Shown: positions 53,695 through 62,633 of the stretch, piece after piece
How the letters are laid out: each line of letters begins with the position of its first letter
Position numbering within the stretch: position 1 is the first letter of the stretch
Assembly (NCBI GenBank): GCA_020630795.1
Contig: JAHDIK010000005.1
Coordinates: forward strand, 190,795 to 254,794
Direction of reading: 5' to 3'
Length of the DNA stretch: 64,000 bases
Source of the DNA: Colwellia sp.
GTDB lineage: Bacteria; Pseudomonadota; Gammaproteobacteria; Enterobacterales; Alteromonadaceae
The notes under the pieces: model-generated
Seen by the model: only the letters and a program-made list of their open reading frames with translations
Database searches by the model: none
What the model was told of the DNA's origin: nothing
Translations under genes and position numbers: made by a program

Positions 53695-55839
53695 ATGAAG
53701 TTCTCAAAAAAAATAATCAGTTATTCTATTCAAACGGCAATGTTAGCAGCGGTTGCTACTTCTTATTCGGCGTTTTCGGCACCTGATCATATTGACGATA
53801 TTGAAGTGATAACCATTAAGCACCAACGTTTTCAGTCACTGACCGATAATGAAAGCTTTGCTCAGGGTAAAACGAGCGCTCCTGATTTAGCAAACTGGTT
53901 AAAAACAGTTCCGGGGGCAAACGTTAACAGTAATGGTCCTGTTACAGGAATTGCTCAATACCGAGGCTTATATGGTGACCGAGTATCAACCACATTAGAC
54001 GGACATACTATTGTAGGGGCGGGCCCTAATAGTATGGATACTCCCTTAAGTTATTCTACTCCACTCATTGTTGAGTCAATGACCGTTTATCGAGGTATAG
54101 CACCTGTATCGGCAGGTATAAATACACTTGGTGGTGCGATTGACGTAAAAATGAGAAAGGCGGAATCGAATGGCACAAGTTCACTTCAAGTTATTGGTGA
54201 CTTCCAAGCTGGCTATCGTAGCAACAACAACGCGAATACGCTTTCTTCGGTAGTAAACTTTTCTAAGAACAACATTGGTTTTGTTGCTTATGGAAACGTT
54301 CAATCTGGCGATAGTATGGAAAGTGGCGACGGTTTACTTATAAGCCCTACTGACTTTCAAAAACGTCAATTTGGTGGTGATCTTCGATATAACGATCAAA
54401 CCTCTGAAGCGGGTATTAGTTATCACTATACCGATACTCAAGACTCGGGAACGCCGGCTTTGCCAATGGATATCGAATACATTTATAGCCATAGAGTGAA
54501 CATAGATGGACAAACCACGTTAGGAAGCTGGAGTACAACTTGGCAGCTAGGATATTTGGATGCTGACCACGCAATGACTAACTTTTTAATGCGTAGTAAT
54601 GCAGATATGACTAAGTATCGCCGCAATAACGCAGTAGCTAAAACGATAGATTTTAAATTAACAATGGAACAACGTTTTGATTTTGGTGAAATAGAAATAG
54701 GTGTAGATGGTTATTCTGCCGACCATGAATCAATCATCACTAATCCTAACAACATGATGTTTGAAGTTGTGAACTTTAATGGTGTGAAAGATGCTCGTTA
54801 TGGGGTGTTTGTAGAATGGCAGCAAAAATTTGATCAAACGCTTATTCAACTAGGTGCTCGTTTAAAAACAGCTAAGGCAGACGCAGATCAAGTATCTACA
54901 TCAATGGCGATGATGACTATGAGCGCAATGAACCCTGCCATGGGCTCAATGATGATGCCTAGTATGGCTGATCTTGCGCGCGAGCTTAGAGATAACTTTA
55001 ATCACACTGACAGAAGCGTTACTGATACTAACTTAGATATAGCGTTAAGCGCTCAAACACAGATAAATAACAACCTATCTTGGTATTTAGGGCTAGGAGT
55101 GAAAAACCGAGCTCCGTCATATCAAGAACGTTATTTATGGACACCAATGGAAGCAACTGCTGGTTTAGCAGACGGACACGTCTATATTGGCGATATTAAT
55201 CTAGAAAGCGAAACCGCGTATCAATCAGATATAGGTTTTACCTATCAAAACGAATCTCTATTTATTACGCCACACCTATTTTATCAACGTATCGACAATT
55301 ATATACAAGGTACGCTTATAGGAATGGATAACATGTCTGCAAAAATGATGGCAGGTGATATGTCACCACTAAAATTTAGCAATGTTGATGCAACGTTATA
55401 TGGTGCAGACATGAGCTGGCGTATTAACTTACATCCACAGTTTAACGTGTCAGGTATTGTGAGTTACGTAAAAGGTGAACGACGTGATATTGATGACTAC
55501 TTATACCGAGTAGCACCTCTTAATGCGCAAGTTAGTATGAACTACCAAGGTGAAAATATTATAGCAAGTGTAACCTTATTGGGGAGCGCTGCTCAAAATA
55601 ACGTATCTGCTACTAACCAAGAGCAACTAACCGCTGGTTATGGCGTTGTTAACACAGAGCTTCAATTTTTCGTTAATCAAAGCTTTACTATACGAGCAGG
55701 CATCGACAACATTTTAGACAAAGAATATAAAAATCATTTAGGTGGCTATAACCGCGTAAAAAATGCTGACGTGCCTGTTATGTCTCGCTTACCAAGTGAA
55801 GGTATAAGTGGTTGGCTAGAGGCTACTTACAGCTTTTAA
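53695..55839 (+). CDS. TonB-dependent receptor, methionine-rich (possible copper uptake)
   Basis: This 714-residue outer membrane receptor has a signal peptide (cleavage near FSAPDH) and a TonB box-like IEVITIKH. The plug domain (about 45-160) includes YRGLYGDRVSTTLDG and GGAIDV, and a 22-strand barrel ends in EATYSF. An extracellular-type insert at about residues 402-425 contains eleven Met in 24 residues, and a second Met cluster lies near 541-556 (GMDNMSAKMMAGDMSP). Such clusters suit binding of Cu(I)/Cu(II), as in NosA/OprC-like receptors, which are also induced without oxygen. Substrate assignment is inference. Confidence 0.85.
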   Translation: MKFSKKIISYSIQTAMLAAVATSYSAFSAPDHIDDIEVITIKHQRFQSLTDNESFAQGKTSAPDLANWLKTVPGANVNSNGPVTGIAQYRGLYGDRVSTTLDGHTIVGAGPNSMDTPLSYSTPLIVESMTVYRGIAPVSAGINTLGGAIDVKMRKAESNGTSSLQVIGDFQAGYRSNNNANTLSSVVNFSKNNIGFVAYGNVQSGDSMESGDGLLISPTDFQKRQFGGDLRYNDQTSEAGISYHYTDTQDSGTPALPMDIEYIYSHRVNIDGQTTLGSWSTTWQLGYLDADHAMTNFLMRSNADMTKYRRNNAVAKTIDFKLTMEQRFDFGEIEIGVDGYSADHESIITNPNNMMFEVVNFNGVKDARYGVFVEWQQKFDQTLIQLGARLKTAKADADQVSTSMAMMTMSAMNPAMGSMMMPSMADLARELRDNFNHTDRSVTDTNLDIALSAQTQINNNLSWYLGLGVKNRAPSYQERYLWTPMEATAGLADGHVYIGDINLESETAYQSDIGFTYQNESLFITPHLFYQRIDNYIQGTLIGMDNMSAKMMAGDMSPLKFSNVDATLYGADMSWRINLHPQFNVSGIVSYVKGERRDIDDYLYRVAPLNAQVSMNYQGENIIASVTLLGSAAQNNVSATNQEQLTAGYGVVNTELQFFVNQSFTIRAGIDNILDKEYKNHLGGYNRVKNADVPVMSRLPSEGISGWLEATYSF

Positions 55840-55867
55840 ATGTGTTTGTAGTATTCATATGGTAATG

Positions 55868-55895
55868 AAATCCCGTTGATTCGGGATTTTTTGTT
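55868..55895 (+). terminator. Terminator after the TonB receptor
   Basis: The 8-bp stem AAATCCCG / CGGGATTT with a 6-nt loop is followed by a T-rich tail TTTGTTTTT, about 30 nt after the stop. Confidence 0.85.
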
Positions 55896-55949
55896 TTTAA
55901 AGGTTTATGCTAAATTCAACAAAAATCAGGTTAAACGTTAAGGGCTATT

Positions 55950-56333
55950 ATGGATAATAACAGCGCAAGAGCTTATTTACTTTCTAAACCACATAGTGAA
56001 CAAGACTTCCCGTTTGGTGAAGACGTAGAAGTATTTAAAGTGAAAGGAAAAATGTTTGCCACTTTATCTGTAGGAAAAATGGGAAAAGGCGATGGAGACA
56101 AGTGTGACTGGTGGATGAACCTGAAATGTGATCCAGAAGAAGCCATTATGTTACGTGATATTTTTCAATCGGTTATACCGGGATATCACATGAACAAACG
56201 TTTATGGAACACCGTTATTCTCGACGGTTCAATCCCGCACGGCGAAATTGAACGTATGATTGATAATTCATTTAAGTTGGTGGTGAGTAAAATGACCAAG
56301 AAAGATCAAAAGTCGATTTTATTGTTGTTATAA
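55950..56333 (+). CDS. MmcQ/YjbR family protein
   Basis: This 127-residue protein has the YjbR double-wing fold (CyaY-like DNA-binding family). Family motifs are ARAYLLSKPHSEQDFPFG near the start, VFKVKGKMFATLS in the middle, CDWWMNLKCDPEEA, and the C-terminal LWNTVILDGSIPHGEIERMI. Function is unproven; DNA binding was proposed from structure. The segment 56196-56269 has a decayed second copy at 59238-59311. It ends 6 nt from the convergent MocR regulator gene. Confidence 0.9.
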   Translation: MDNNSARAYLLSKPHSEQDFPFGEDVEVFKVKGKMFATLSVGKMGKGDGDKCDWWMNLKCDPEEAIMLRDIFQSVIPGYHMNKRLWNTVILDGSIPHGEIERMIDNSFKLVVSKMTKKDQKSILLLL

Positions 56334-56339
56334 ACCTAT

Positions 56340-57743
56340 TTATTGTTTCATTGTTTCATTGATTAAGTTACACAAAATATCTAGTTGTTCTATTGTTTTA
56401 GGTGTCGGTATTTTCCCTAAGTTTATACGGAAGCAATCACGGTACATATCAGTTGTAGAAAACAAGTTTCCTGATTTTATATAAACGCCTGTTTTAGCTA
56501 GCTTCATAGATAAACTATCTGCATTTAAATTCGGAATATTTATCCACAGTACCAATCCCCCTGCTGGAGTTAGTATATTGGCATTTTTAGGTAGCTTATG
56601 TTTTAGGTAGGTGAGATAAAAGTGGCAATGCGAACTTAGTGCTCGATTGACTTTTTTTAAATGCGTTTGATAATACCCGCTACTAATGTGGTCTGCTAAA
56701 GCCAATTGAATAGGAGTATTGTGGCCGAGAGTTCTTATTTTTCTTTGTTGAATAAATTGTGCTTTATAGCGGCCCGGTAAACACCAACCTACTCGAAAAC
56801 CCGGAGCTAGAGTTTTAGAAATACTACTACACCATATAACCCAATCACCTTCATCAAAGTACTTTATCGGCAAAGGTGTTTCCCTTTGGTGGCTTAACTC
56901 TCGGTATACATCATCCTCTATAATGGGGATTTGATATGTATTCGCAAGTTGAGCAATGGTTTGCTTTTGCTGATAAGTTATAGAGTGCCCTGTGGGGTTC
57001 TGATAATTAGCTGTGAGTAAACAAGCTTTTACTTTACCTACTTTTATCGCTTGTTCTAATTGCTGTAAATCAAGACCATTTTCAGTGCTGGGTATTTCTA
57101 ATATAGACCGATTGAGTACTGACAAAATATCAAGTAAGCCAGAGTAACACGGCGAGCAAACAGCAATAACGTCGTCAGGATTACTTACGCATTCAAGTGC
57201 GATTAATACTGCATCCAAACAACCATATGTAATAGTTAGATCTGATACAGAGTTTGGTAACCCTTGTTTAGCGATAAGCTTCGATAGCACTGTTCTTAAA
57301 CGTATGTTTCCTTGAATTTGATCATAATTTACATTGAAGTCAGAGAGTTTTGTAGCAGCTCTAATGCTGCGCTTTAACATTTGATAATCAACAAGTGGTT
57401 CGTCTATTTGCGCTGTACCAAAAGAACAGCTGTCCGTTTCGTTTAGTTCTATTTCAGCCTGTGGCCGTGTAAATAACGTTGAAATACGAGTCGTAAACTT
57501 AGGGAAATCGATATGAGTTGATAACGCTAAAGGTTGCTGTATATAAAATCCTTTTTTTTCTTCAGAAACAGCATAACCGCTCTTTTCTAAGTATCGATAA
57601 CATGCAATTGCGGTTGTCATGCTTATGCTATGAAGTTTAGAAAACATTCTCAAAGATGGTAATTGTGAATTTATTTGTAAATGACCATCATCAACATCAG
57701 AAATTATTTTTTTTGCAATCAAAATGTACTTAGCTGTTGTCAT
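56340..57743 (-). CDS. MocR-type (GntR/aminotransferase) transcription regulator
   Basis: This 467-residue regulator has an N-terminal GntR winged helix (about 1-70, LQINSQLPSLRMFSKLHSIS) and a fold-type-I aminotransferase-like domain. That domain has the PLP lysine in SSISKTLAPGFRVGW near residue 306, NYQNPTGHSIT near 245 and EDDVYREL near 275. Such proteins sense PLP or an amino compound and control a neighbouring gene. It is divergent from the PLP decarboxylase, with 89 nt between them, and direct repeats in that gap look like its operators. The effector is unknown. Confidence 0.92.
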   Translation of the reverse strand: MTTAKYILIAKKIISDVDDGHLQINSQLPSLRMFSKLHSISMTTAIACYRYLEKSGYAVSEEKKGFYIQQPLALSTHIDFPKFTTRISTLFTRPQAEIELNETDSCSFGTAQIDEPLVDYQMLKRSIRAATKLSDFNVNYDQIQGNIRLRTVLSKLIAKQGLPNSVSDLTITYGCLDAVLIALECVSNPDDVIAVCSPCYSGLLDILSVLNRSILEIPSTENGLDLQQLEQAIKVGKVKACLLTANYQNPTGHSITYQQKQTIAQLANTYQIPIIEDDVYRELSHQRETPLPIKYFDEGDWVIWCSSISKTLAPGFRVGWCLPGRYKAQFIQQRKIRTLGHNTPIQLALADHISSGYYQTHLKKVNRALSSHCHFYLTYLKHKLPKNANILTPAGGLVLWINIPNLNADSLSMKLAKTGVYIKSGNLFSTTDMYRDCFRINLGKIPTPKTIEQLDILCNLINETMKQ

Positions 57744-57783
57744 CTGTTGTCTATTTTTTATTAAAAACTGTATCTGTTATCTA
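57742..57783. promoter_or_regulatory. Direct-repeat operator for the MocR regulator
   Basis: ATCTGTTGTCTA (57742-57753) and ATCTGTTATCTA (57772-57783) differ at one base and start 30 bp apart, three helical turns. A third partial copy, CTGTTGTC, begins at 57734. The first copy covers the regulator start codon. MocR proteins are known to bind direct repeats; binding here is inferred. Confidence 0.6.
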
Positions 57784-57832
57784 CTTTGGTAAAGATTAAA
57801 CTAAACCGACTATCTAATAAAGGGAGAAGAAA

Positions 57833-59197
57833 GTGCAGTATTCTGAGCAAGTAAATAAATTAATACTTGATAGGTTTTCGAGTCAGTTCTTAGATTTTCG
57901 TCAAAATATTCATTCGAGAGATGTTGCTAGTAAAAAGCTAACGCCTTTGTCTATTGAGTTTCCAGTACAAGGGATGGATTTTGAAACACTTGACACTTTT
58001 ATTAAAAATAAAGTTCAACCTAGCCTTTCAGCAAGTAACGGTGGTAGGTACTGGGGTTTTGTAACAGGTGGCGCTAACCCTATTGCCACATATGCTGACT
58101 GGCTTGTTACTACCTTTAATCAAAATGTATCGAAAGGTGGAGATTCAATTGCGTCAGCACTAGAGCAACAAACAATAAACTGGTTGTGTCAATTGTTTGA
58201 ATTACCAGATACATATAAAGGGCTTTTTACCACAGGTGCAACTGCAGCAAATTTGTTATCCGCTTTTACTGCCCGTCAGTTTGCTGGGCGACAACAAGGA
58301 ATTGATGTTACAAAGCAAGGTATGAATGGTTTACAAGTCAAAGTAATGAGTGCAACTCCTCATGCGAGCATGATTAAAAGCTTAGGAATGGCAGGATTTG
58401 GACAGAATAATTGGCAAACTATTGAATGCAATGCTAATTCTGAGTCTATGAATGTAGAAGCGTTAGCAAAGGCATTAAATGATTGTGCGGAACAAAGTAA
58501 AGTTGTTATTGCAAGTGCGGCAACGGTGACAGGTAGTGATTATGATGATCTAGTTGCTATTTCAGCGCTTTGTAAAAAATATCAAGCATGGCTGCACGTT
58601 GATGCAGCATTCGGTATTTTTGAACGTTTAATCTCAGGCAAGAATGGTAAAACGAAAGGGTTAGAGCTTGCTGATAGCATTACACTTGATTGCCATAAGT
58701 GGTTAAATGTGCCTTATGATTGTGGCGTATTTTTAACTAAGCATGTTTCATTGTTACAAGAATGTTGTGAGTTTATGGCTCCATATTTGACCACCTCTGA
58801 AAATGAAATTCCCTTTATGTCATTGGGGGTTGAAAATTCTCGTCGCTTTCGTGCTTTTCCCGTTTGGGCTACATTAATGTTTTATGGTAGAGAAGGTATT
58901 AAAGCAAACATAGAATCCAATATGCGCCAAGCAGATATGTTGGCAAGCTGGATTAAAAAATCAACTAAGTTTGATTTAGTTAAACCTTGCGAATTAAATA
59001 TTGTATTGTTCAAACCTAATTTAGCAGTTATGAATATTTCCAGTGCAGAGTGTTTAAATAAGCTAAATTCATCAGGTGAAGTGTTTTTAACTCCTGGTCG
59101 TTGGAAGGGGCAACCTATTATAAGGGCTGCGTTGAGTAATTGGTCAACAACGAACGACGATGTCAAAAAAGTGATTACTATATTAGAAAAACTATAA
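57833..59197 (+). CDS. PLP-dependent group II decarboxylase
   Basis: This is a 454-residue fold-type-I decarboxylase related to glutamate, aromatic amino acid and diaminobutyrate decarboxylases. Motifs are GRYWGFVTGGANPIAT near residue 72, TGATAANLLSAF near 137, HVDAAFGIFERL near 258 (Asp that pairs with the pyridine N), and the Schiff-base Lys in LDCHKWLNVPYDCGVF near 286. The start is GTG with a strong AGGGAGAAG ribosome site. The divergent MocR regulator probably controls it. The substrate cannot be fixed; an aromatic or acidic amino acid is likely. Confidence 0.9.
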   Translation: MQYSEQVNKLILDRFSSQFLDFRQNIHSRDVASKKLTPLSIEFPVQGMDFETLDTFIKNKVQPSLSASNGGRYWGFVTGGANPIATYADWLVTTFNQNVSKGGDSIASALEQQTINWLCQLFELPDTYKGLFTTGATAANLLSAFTARQFAGRQQGIDVTKQGMNGLQVKVMSATPHASMIKSLGMAGFGQNNWQTIECNANSESMNVEALAKALNDCAEQSKVVIASAATVTGSDYDDLVAISALCKKYQAWLHVDAAFGIFERLISGKNGKTKGLELADSITLDCHKWLNVPYDCGVFLTKHVSLLQECCEFMAPYLTTSENEIPFMSLGVENSRRFRAFPVWATLMFYGREGIKANIESNMRQADMLASWIKKSTKFDLVKPCELNIVLFKPNLAVMNISSAECLNKLNSSGEVFLTPGRWKGQPIIRAALSNWSTTNDDVKKVITILEKL

Positions 59198-59237
59198 TCT
59201 AAGTACTTTCTATTACGGGGTTAAGGTTTAATCGCTT

Positions 59238-59311
59238 AAACGTTTATGGAACACCGTTATTCTCGATGGTTCGATCTCGCTGGGCGAGATTGAACACCTG
59301 ATTGATAATTC
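59238..59311 (+). pseudogene. Remnant of a yjbR-like gene
   Basis: These 74 nt match 56196-56269 in the intact yjbR gene with 65 identities and no gaps. Translated, they read KRLWNTVILDGSIS then LGEIEHLIDNS, the C-terminal part of a YjbR protein, but no start or upstream portion remains. The differences lie mostly in third positions or give plausible replacements, so this is probably a decayed paralogue, not a recent copy. Confidence 0.75.
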
Positions 59312-59391
59312 CTTTTTTTGTTCGGTTCTAGGAGTCTAATTTCGTTGATTGTTGAGCTATGTATAAGGCAATTGATTAACAGTAAATATGC

Positions 59392-59784
59392 TTAGTTTGA
59401 ACACTCTTTATGTTGTTGGCATCGACGAAAATTTCCCATATGTGCAATAACAACCAGAATAGCACCTACTAAGGTGAGTATTTTTTCCGCTGTCTCATTT
59501 ACAATTTCATGGCCTAAAAATACTGCTGCAAACATTAGTATGAGACCAGAAAATCCCCATAACAGTAGACGATATCGTTTATGTTTTTTACACCCCATAG
59601 TCAACGCGAAAATACTTATTGGAATAACTGCTACAAGCATCCATGTATGAAACGCTTCATTTTGAAGTTGTAATGACGCTAAGCTAGGCAAAGCAACTAA
59701 TAAAAGCGGTAAAACTAAGCAATGTATTGTGCAGAGAATAGATAAACCGATTGCAAATTTGTCAGTTAACGCTGTTGTTTTCAT
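59392..59784 (-). CDS. MerC family inner membrane protein
   Basis: The 130-residue protein has four membrane helices (about 10-32, 45-63, 70-90, 97-117) and the MerC layout. A Cys pair, CTIHC, in the first helix (about 18-22) is followed by LVLPLLL. The C-terminal cytoplasmic tail has CQQHKEC. MerC proteins carry mercuric ions across the inner membrane, but no other mer gene is here. A perfect Zur palindrome lies 171 nt upstream of its start, so a role with zinc is possible. It is divergent from the znuD-type receptor gene. Confidence 0.88.
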   Translation of the reverse strand: MKTTALTDKFAIGLSILCTIHCLVLPLLLVALPSLASLQLQNEAFHTWMLVAVIPISIFALTMGCKKHKRYRLLLWGFSGLILMFAAVFLGHEIVNETAEKILTLVGAILVVIAHMGNFRRCQQHKECSN

Positions 59785-59954
59785 GAGTTGTTTTTTTACC
59801 TTGTTTAAATGTGGAGTAAATACGTCGCAACTTTAGTTGGCGGCTTATAAGCTAATTTTCATCATGTACATTTTTTAAAGCCTCATTGACTAGCCGAATG
59901 TGCGTGCAACGCATTTTTTAATTTATTTATATCATTAAAGTTATATTTATTTTT

Positions 59955-59972
59955 GTTATGTTATAACATAAC
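59955..59972. promoter_or_regulatory. Zur box 1
   Basis: GTTATGTTATAACATAAC is a perfect 18-bp palindrome matching the gammaproteobacterial Zur site. It lies 171 nt upstream of the MerC-type gene and 214 nt upstream of the znuD-type gene, in the divergent 401-nt intergenic region. The remainder of that region shows no gene. Confidence 0.85.
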
Positions 59973-60129
59973 TTTTATTTGTGCTAGTGGAGATGAACGA
60001 ATAGGCCGTTAACATGGCTGTATAGCGGTTACATGAGCCTGCCTGATTAATATTGAGAGTTTTCAATCATTTTGTTAGCCCCTCACATTGGCTACATATC
60101 AGTGTGATTTTATTCTTTGAATCTTAATT

Positions 60130-60147
60130 GTTATGTTATAACATAAC
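60130..60147. promoter_or_regulatory. Zur box 2
   Basis: The same 18-bp palindrome, GTTATGTTATAACATAAC, here sits in a perfect 30-bp palindrome at 60124-60153. It ends 38 nt before the receptor start, where a bound repressor would cover the promoter or start of transcription. With box 1 it is 175 bp apart centre to centre. Confidence 0.9.
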
Positions 60148-60185
60148 AATTAAGTGGTGAATTAAAAATATTTTTAAGGCTCAAA

Positions 60186-62600
60186 ATGTATAAAAGGACG
60201 AAAATTGCGTTACTTATTGGTGCGCTAATGCCTGCAAGCGGGTTAGCTGGTTCAATAGAAGGAATTGTATTGAACAAAAATGGAAAACCTGTTGCAGGTG
60301 CTGATGTTGAAGTAGAAGGAACGATTTTTAACACAATTACCGACAGCAATGGACGATTTACTTTTCCTGATTTACGTAACGGTAAAGCCGAGCTTCACAT
60401 TTCAGCGCCCGGTTTTGCTCATTTGCATAAAGGTTTAATGGTTACGGATAACAATACGGAACAGGTTACCTTTAATTTAAGTAAATCGCCGATTGAAGTT
60501 ATAGATGTTGTAGCTACACCTATTCATATGTCAGCAATGGAGTCAGCTTCATCCGTTAGCGTGTTAGCTGGCGATAATTTACGTCGTCAGCAGTCTTCAT
60601 CGTTGGGCGATAGTATAGAAAAAATAGTGGGGGTGCATACTAACTTCCATGCGAAAGTCGCCAGTACTCCCGTTATTCGTGGTTTAAGTGGTCCTCGAGT
60701 ATTAATTGCGCAAAACGGATTAGATGTGAGTGATGTATCACGAGTAGGGCCAGATCACTCAGTAGCATCGGAAGCGTCAACAGCACAACAGATTGAAGTT
60801 TTACGAGGGCCAGCAACACTTTTTTATGGCAGTGGGGCTGTTGGCGGAGTTGTCAATGTAGTTGATGGCCGCGTTCCTAAAGACAGCGTAACTCGTGGAG
60901 AGTGGTTATTAGAAACTAATTCTGTTGATGATCAAAAATTAGGCTCGTTTAATGTAACTACGGGTACAGAATCTTTTGGTTTTTATGCTGACGGTTATAT
61001 ACGTGAATCTAATGATTATGAAGTGCCCGTTCCCGCAGAATTAGAAGCAGAAGAACACCATGATGCTGGTTCTTATGTTGTTGAAAACAGTGCTGAAAAA
61101 TCGAATGGTTTAACTTTAGGAAGCAGCTACTTATTTAACAATGGATACATCGGAGCTTCAGTAGAGAAGTTTAATAGAGAGTACGGGATTCCCGGACATA
61201 CACATGGAGGAGCGCACGATGAACATAGTGAAGAAGGTGGTGTTTTTGCAGATCTTGAACAAACACGAGTTCAATTACAGGGTGAATTCAACGTTGAAGA
61301 TAGTTGGTTAAAAGCTGTCCAGCTTCGTGGTGGCTATACCGACTATGAACATGCCGAAATAGAAGAAGGACAAGCGGGCACTGTATTTGAAAATGAAACG
61401 CATGAAATTAGGTTAGATTTAATTCATAGCCAATACGCCGATTGGAATGGTGCAATTAGCTTACATTATAAAAATAGTGATGTTGTAGCTGCTGGCGCAG
61501 AAGCTTTTACTCCGCCGTCTAAATCAGAGACACTCGCGCTAGCAATTATGGAAGAAAAGCATTTTGGCGACGTGCTTCTACAGTTAGGTGCGCGCGTTGA
61601 ACGTGTAACGTTATCATCTGATCATTTATTACTACCTCATTTAGCGTTTCATGGCCATGATGAAACAGAAGAAGTACATGAACATAATCATGACCACGAC
61701 CACGAGGAAGAGCAGTCTTTCATTAGAGTGTTTGATGTTGAGCACGAATTTACGCCAGTAAGTCTATCCGCAGGAATTGTTTGGGATGTTGCACCGGGTT
61801 ACAACATTGGCTTGGCTGTTTCTCGCTCTGAACGAGCGCCATCAGCGTCAGAGCTCATGTCTTTTGGAGCACACATTGGTACGGGTACATACGAAGTAGG
61901 ATCGCTGTTTGCTTTACATGAAGATGGTGACGACAGCCATATCAGCTTAACCGAGCAAACAATCGATCTTGAAACCGCCAATAACATTGATTTGACCTTA
62001 AGAAAAACACAAGGTGACTTAGGTTTTATTATCAATGGCTTTTATAACCAAATCGATAATTACTATTATCAGATTGGAACAGGTTTATTCGCTGAAGACG
62101 GCCACGAACACGATCATGGAGGAGAGTCTCATGATGAGCATGAGGGAGAGTTGCCAGTATTTATCTTCCAAACAGACGATGTAATTTTACATGGTTTCGA
62201 AGCTCAGATTACATGGCAAGCTACAGATACTTTTAAGGCGACACTTTTTTCTGATTACGTACGCTCACGCTTAAAGAATGGAGGTGACTTACCTCGCACG
62301 CCGCCATTACGTTTCGGTACTCAACTGCGTTATGAAAACGAGCAGTTAAGCGCGCATTTAGATATTACTCGGTATCAAAAACAAGATCGTATTACATCAA
62401 ACGAAACCGCAACAAATGGCTATACCTTAGTAGATGCCAGCGTTTCGTATGGTTTATCGGTATTAAATCACGACATCTCGATTTATTTAAAAGGTAGTAA
62501 CCTCACTAACACCGAAGCCAGAGTACATTCTTCTTTTCTTAAAAACGTTGCCCCACGTCCAGGTCGCAGTATCGCGATAGGTGTTCGAGGCGACTTTTAA
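60186..62600 (+). CDS. znuD: ZnuD-type zinc TonB-dependent receptor
   Basis: This 804-residue outer membrane receptor has a signal peptide (cleavage near GLAGS), a carboxypeptidase-regulatory-like domain (about 20-95), a plug (about 110-235, with VIRGLSGPRVLIAQNGLDVS and GGVVNVVDG) and a barrel ending in GVRGDF. Three His/Glu/Asp-rich loops at about residues 338-352, 489-510 and 637-655 (for example EHNHDHDHEEEQ) would gather zinc at the cell surface, as in ZnuD. Two Zur palindromes upstream support zinc-repressed expression. A His-rich lipoprotein gene follows after 33 nt. Confidence 0.93.
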   Translation: MYKRTKIALLIGALMPASGLAGSIEGIVLNKNGKPVAGADVEVEGTIFNTITDSNGRFTFPDLRNGKAELHISAPGFAHLHKGLMVTDNNTEQVTFNLSKSPIEVIDVVATPIHMSAMESASSVSVLAGDNLRRQQSSSLGDSIEKIVGVHTNFHAKVASTPVIRGLSGPRVLIAQNGLDVSDVSRVGPDHSVASEASTAQQIEVLRGPATLFYGSGAVGGVVNVVDGRVPKDSVTRGEWLLETNSVDDQKLGSFNVTTGTESFGFYADGYIRESNDYEVPVPAELEAEEHHDAGSYVVENSAEKSNGLTLGSSYLFNNGYIGASVEKFNREYGIPGHTHGGAHDEHSEEGGVFADLEQTRVQLQGEFNVEDSWLKAVQLRGGYTDYEHAEIEEGQAGTVFENETHEIRLDLIHSQYADWNGAISLHYKNSDVVAAGAEAFTPPSKSETLALAIMEEKHFGDVLLQLGARVERVTLSSDHLLLPHLAFHGHDETEEVHEHNHDHDHEEEQSFIRVFDVEHEFTPVSLSAGIVWDVAPGYNIGLAVSRSERAPSASELMSFGAHIGTGTYEVGSLFALHEDGDDSHISLTEQTIDLETANNIDLTLRKTQGDLGFIINGFYNQIDNYYYQIGTGLFAEDGHEHDHGGESHDEHEGELPVFIFQTDDVILHGFEAQITWQATDTFKATLFSDYVRSRLKNGGDLPRTPPLRFGTQLRYENEQLSAHLDITRYQKQDRITSNETATNGYTLVDASVSYGLSVLNHDISIYLKGSNLTNTEARVHSSFLKNVAPRPGRSIAIGVRGDF

Positions 62601-62633
62601 CTCATTATTAATTAAAAAATTATCAAGGAAAAT

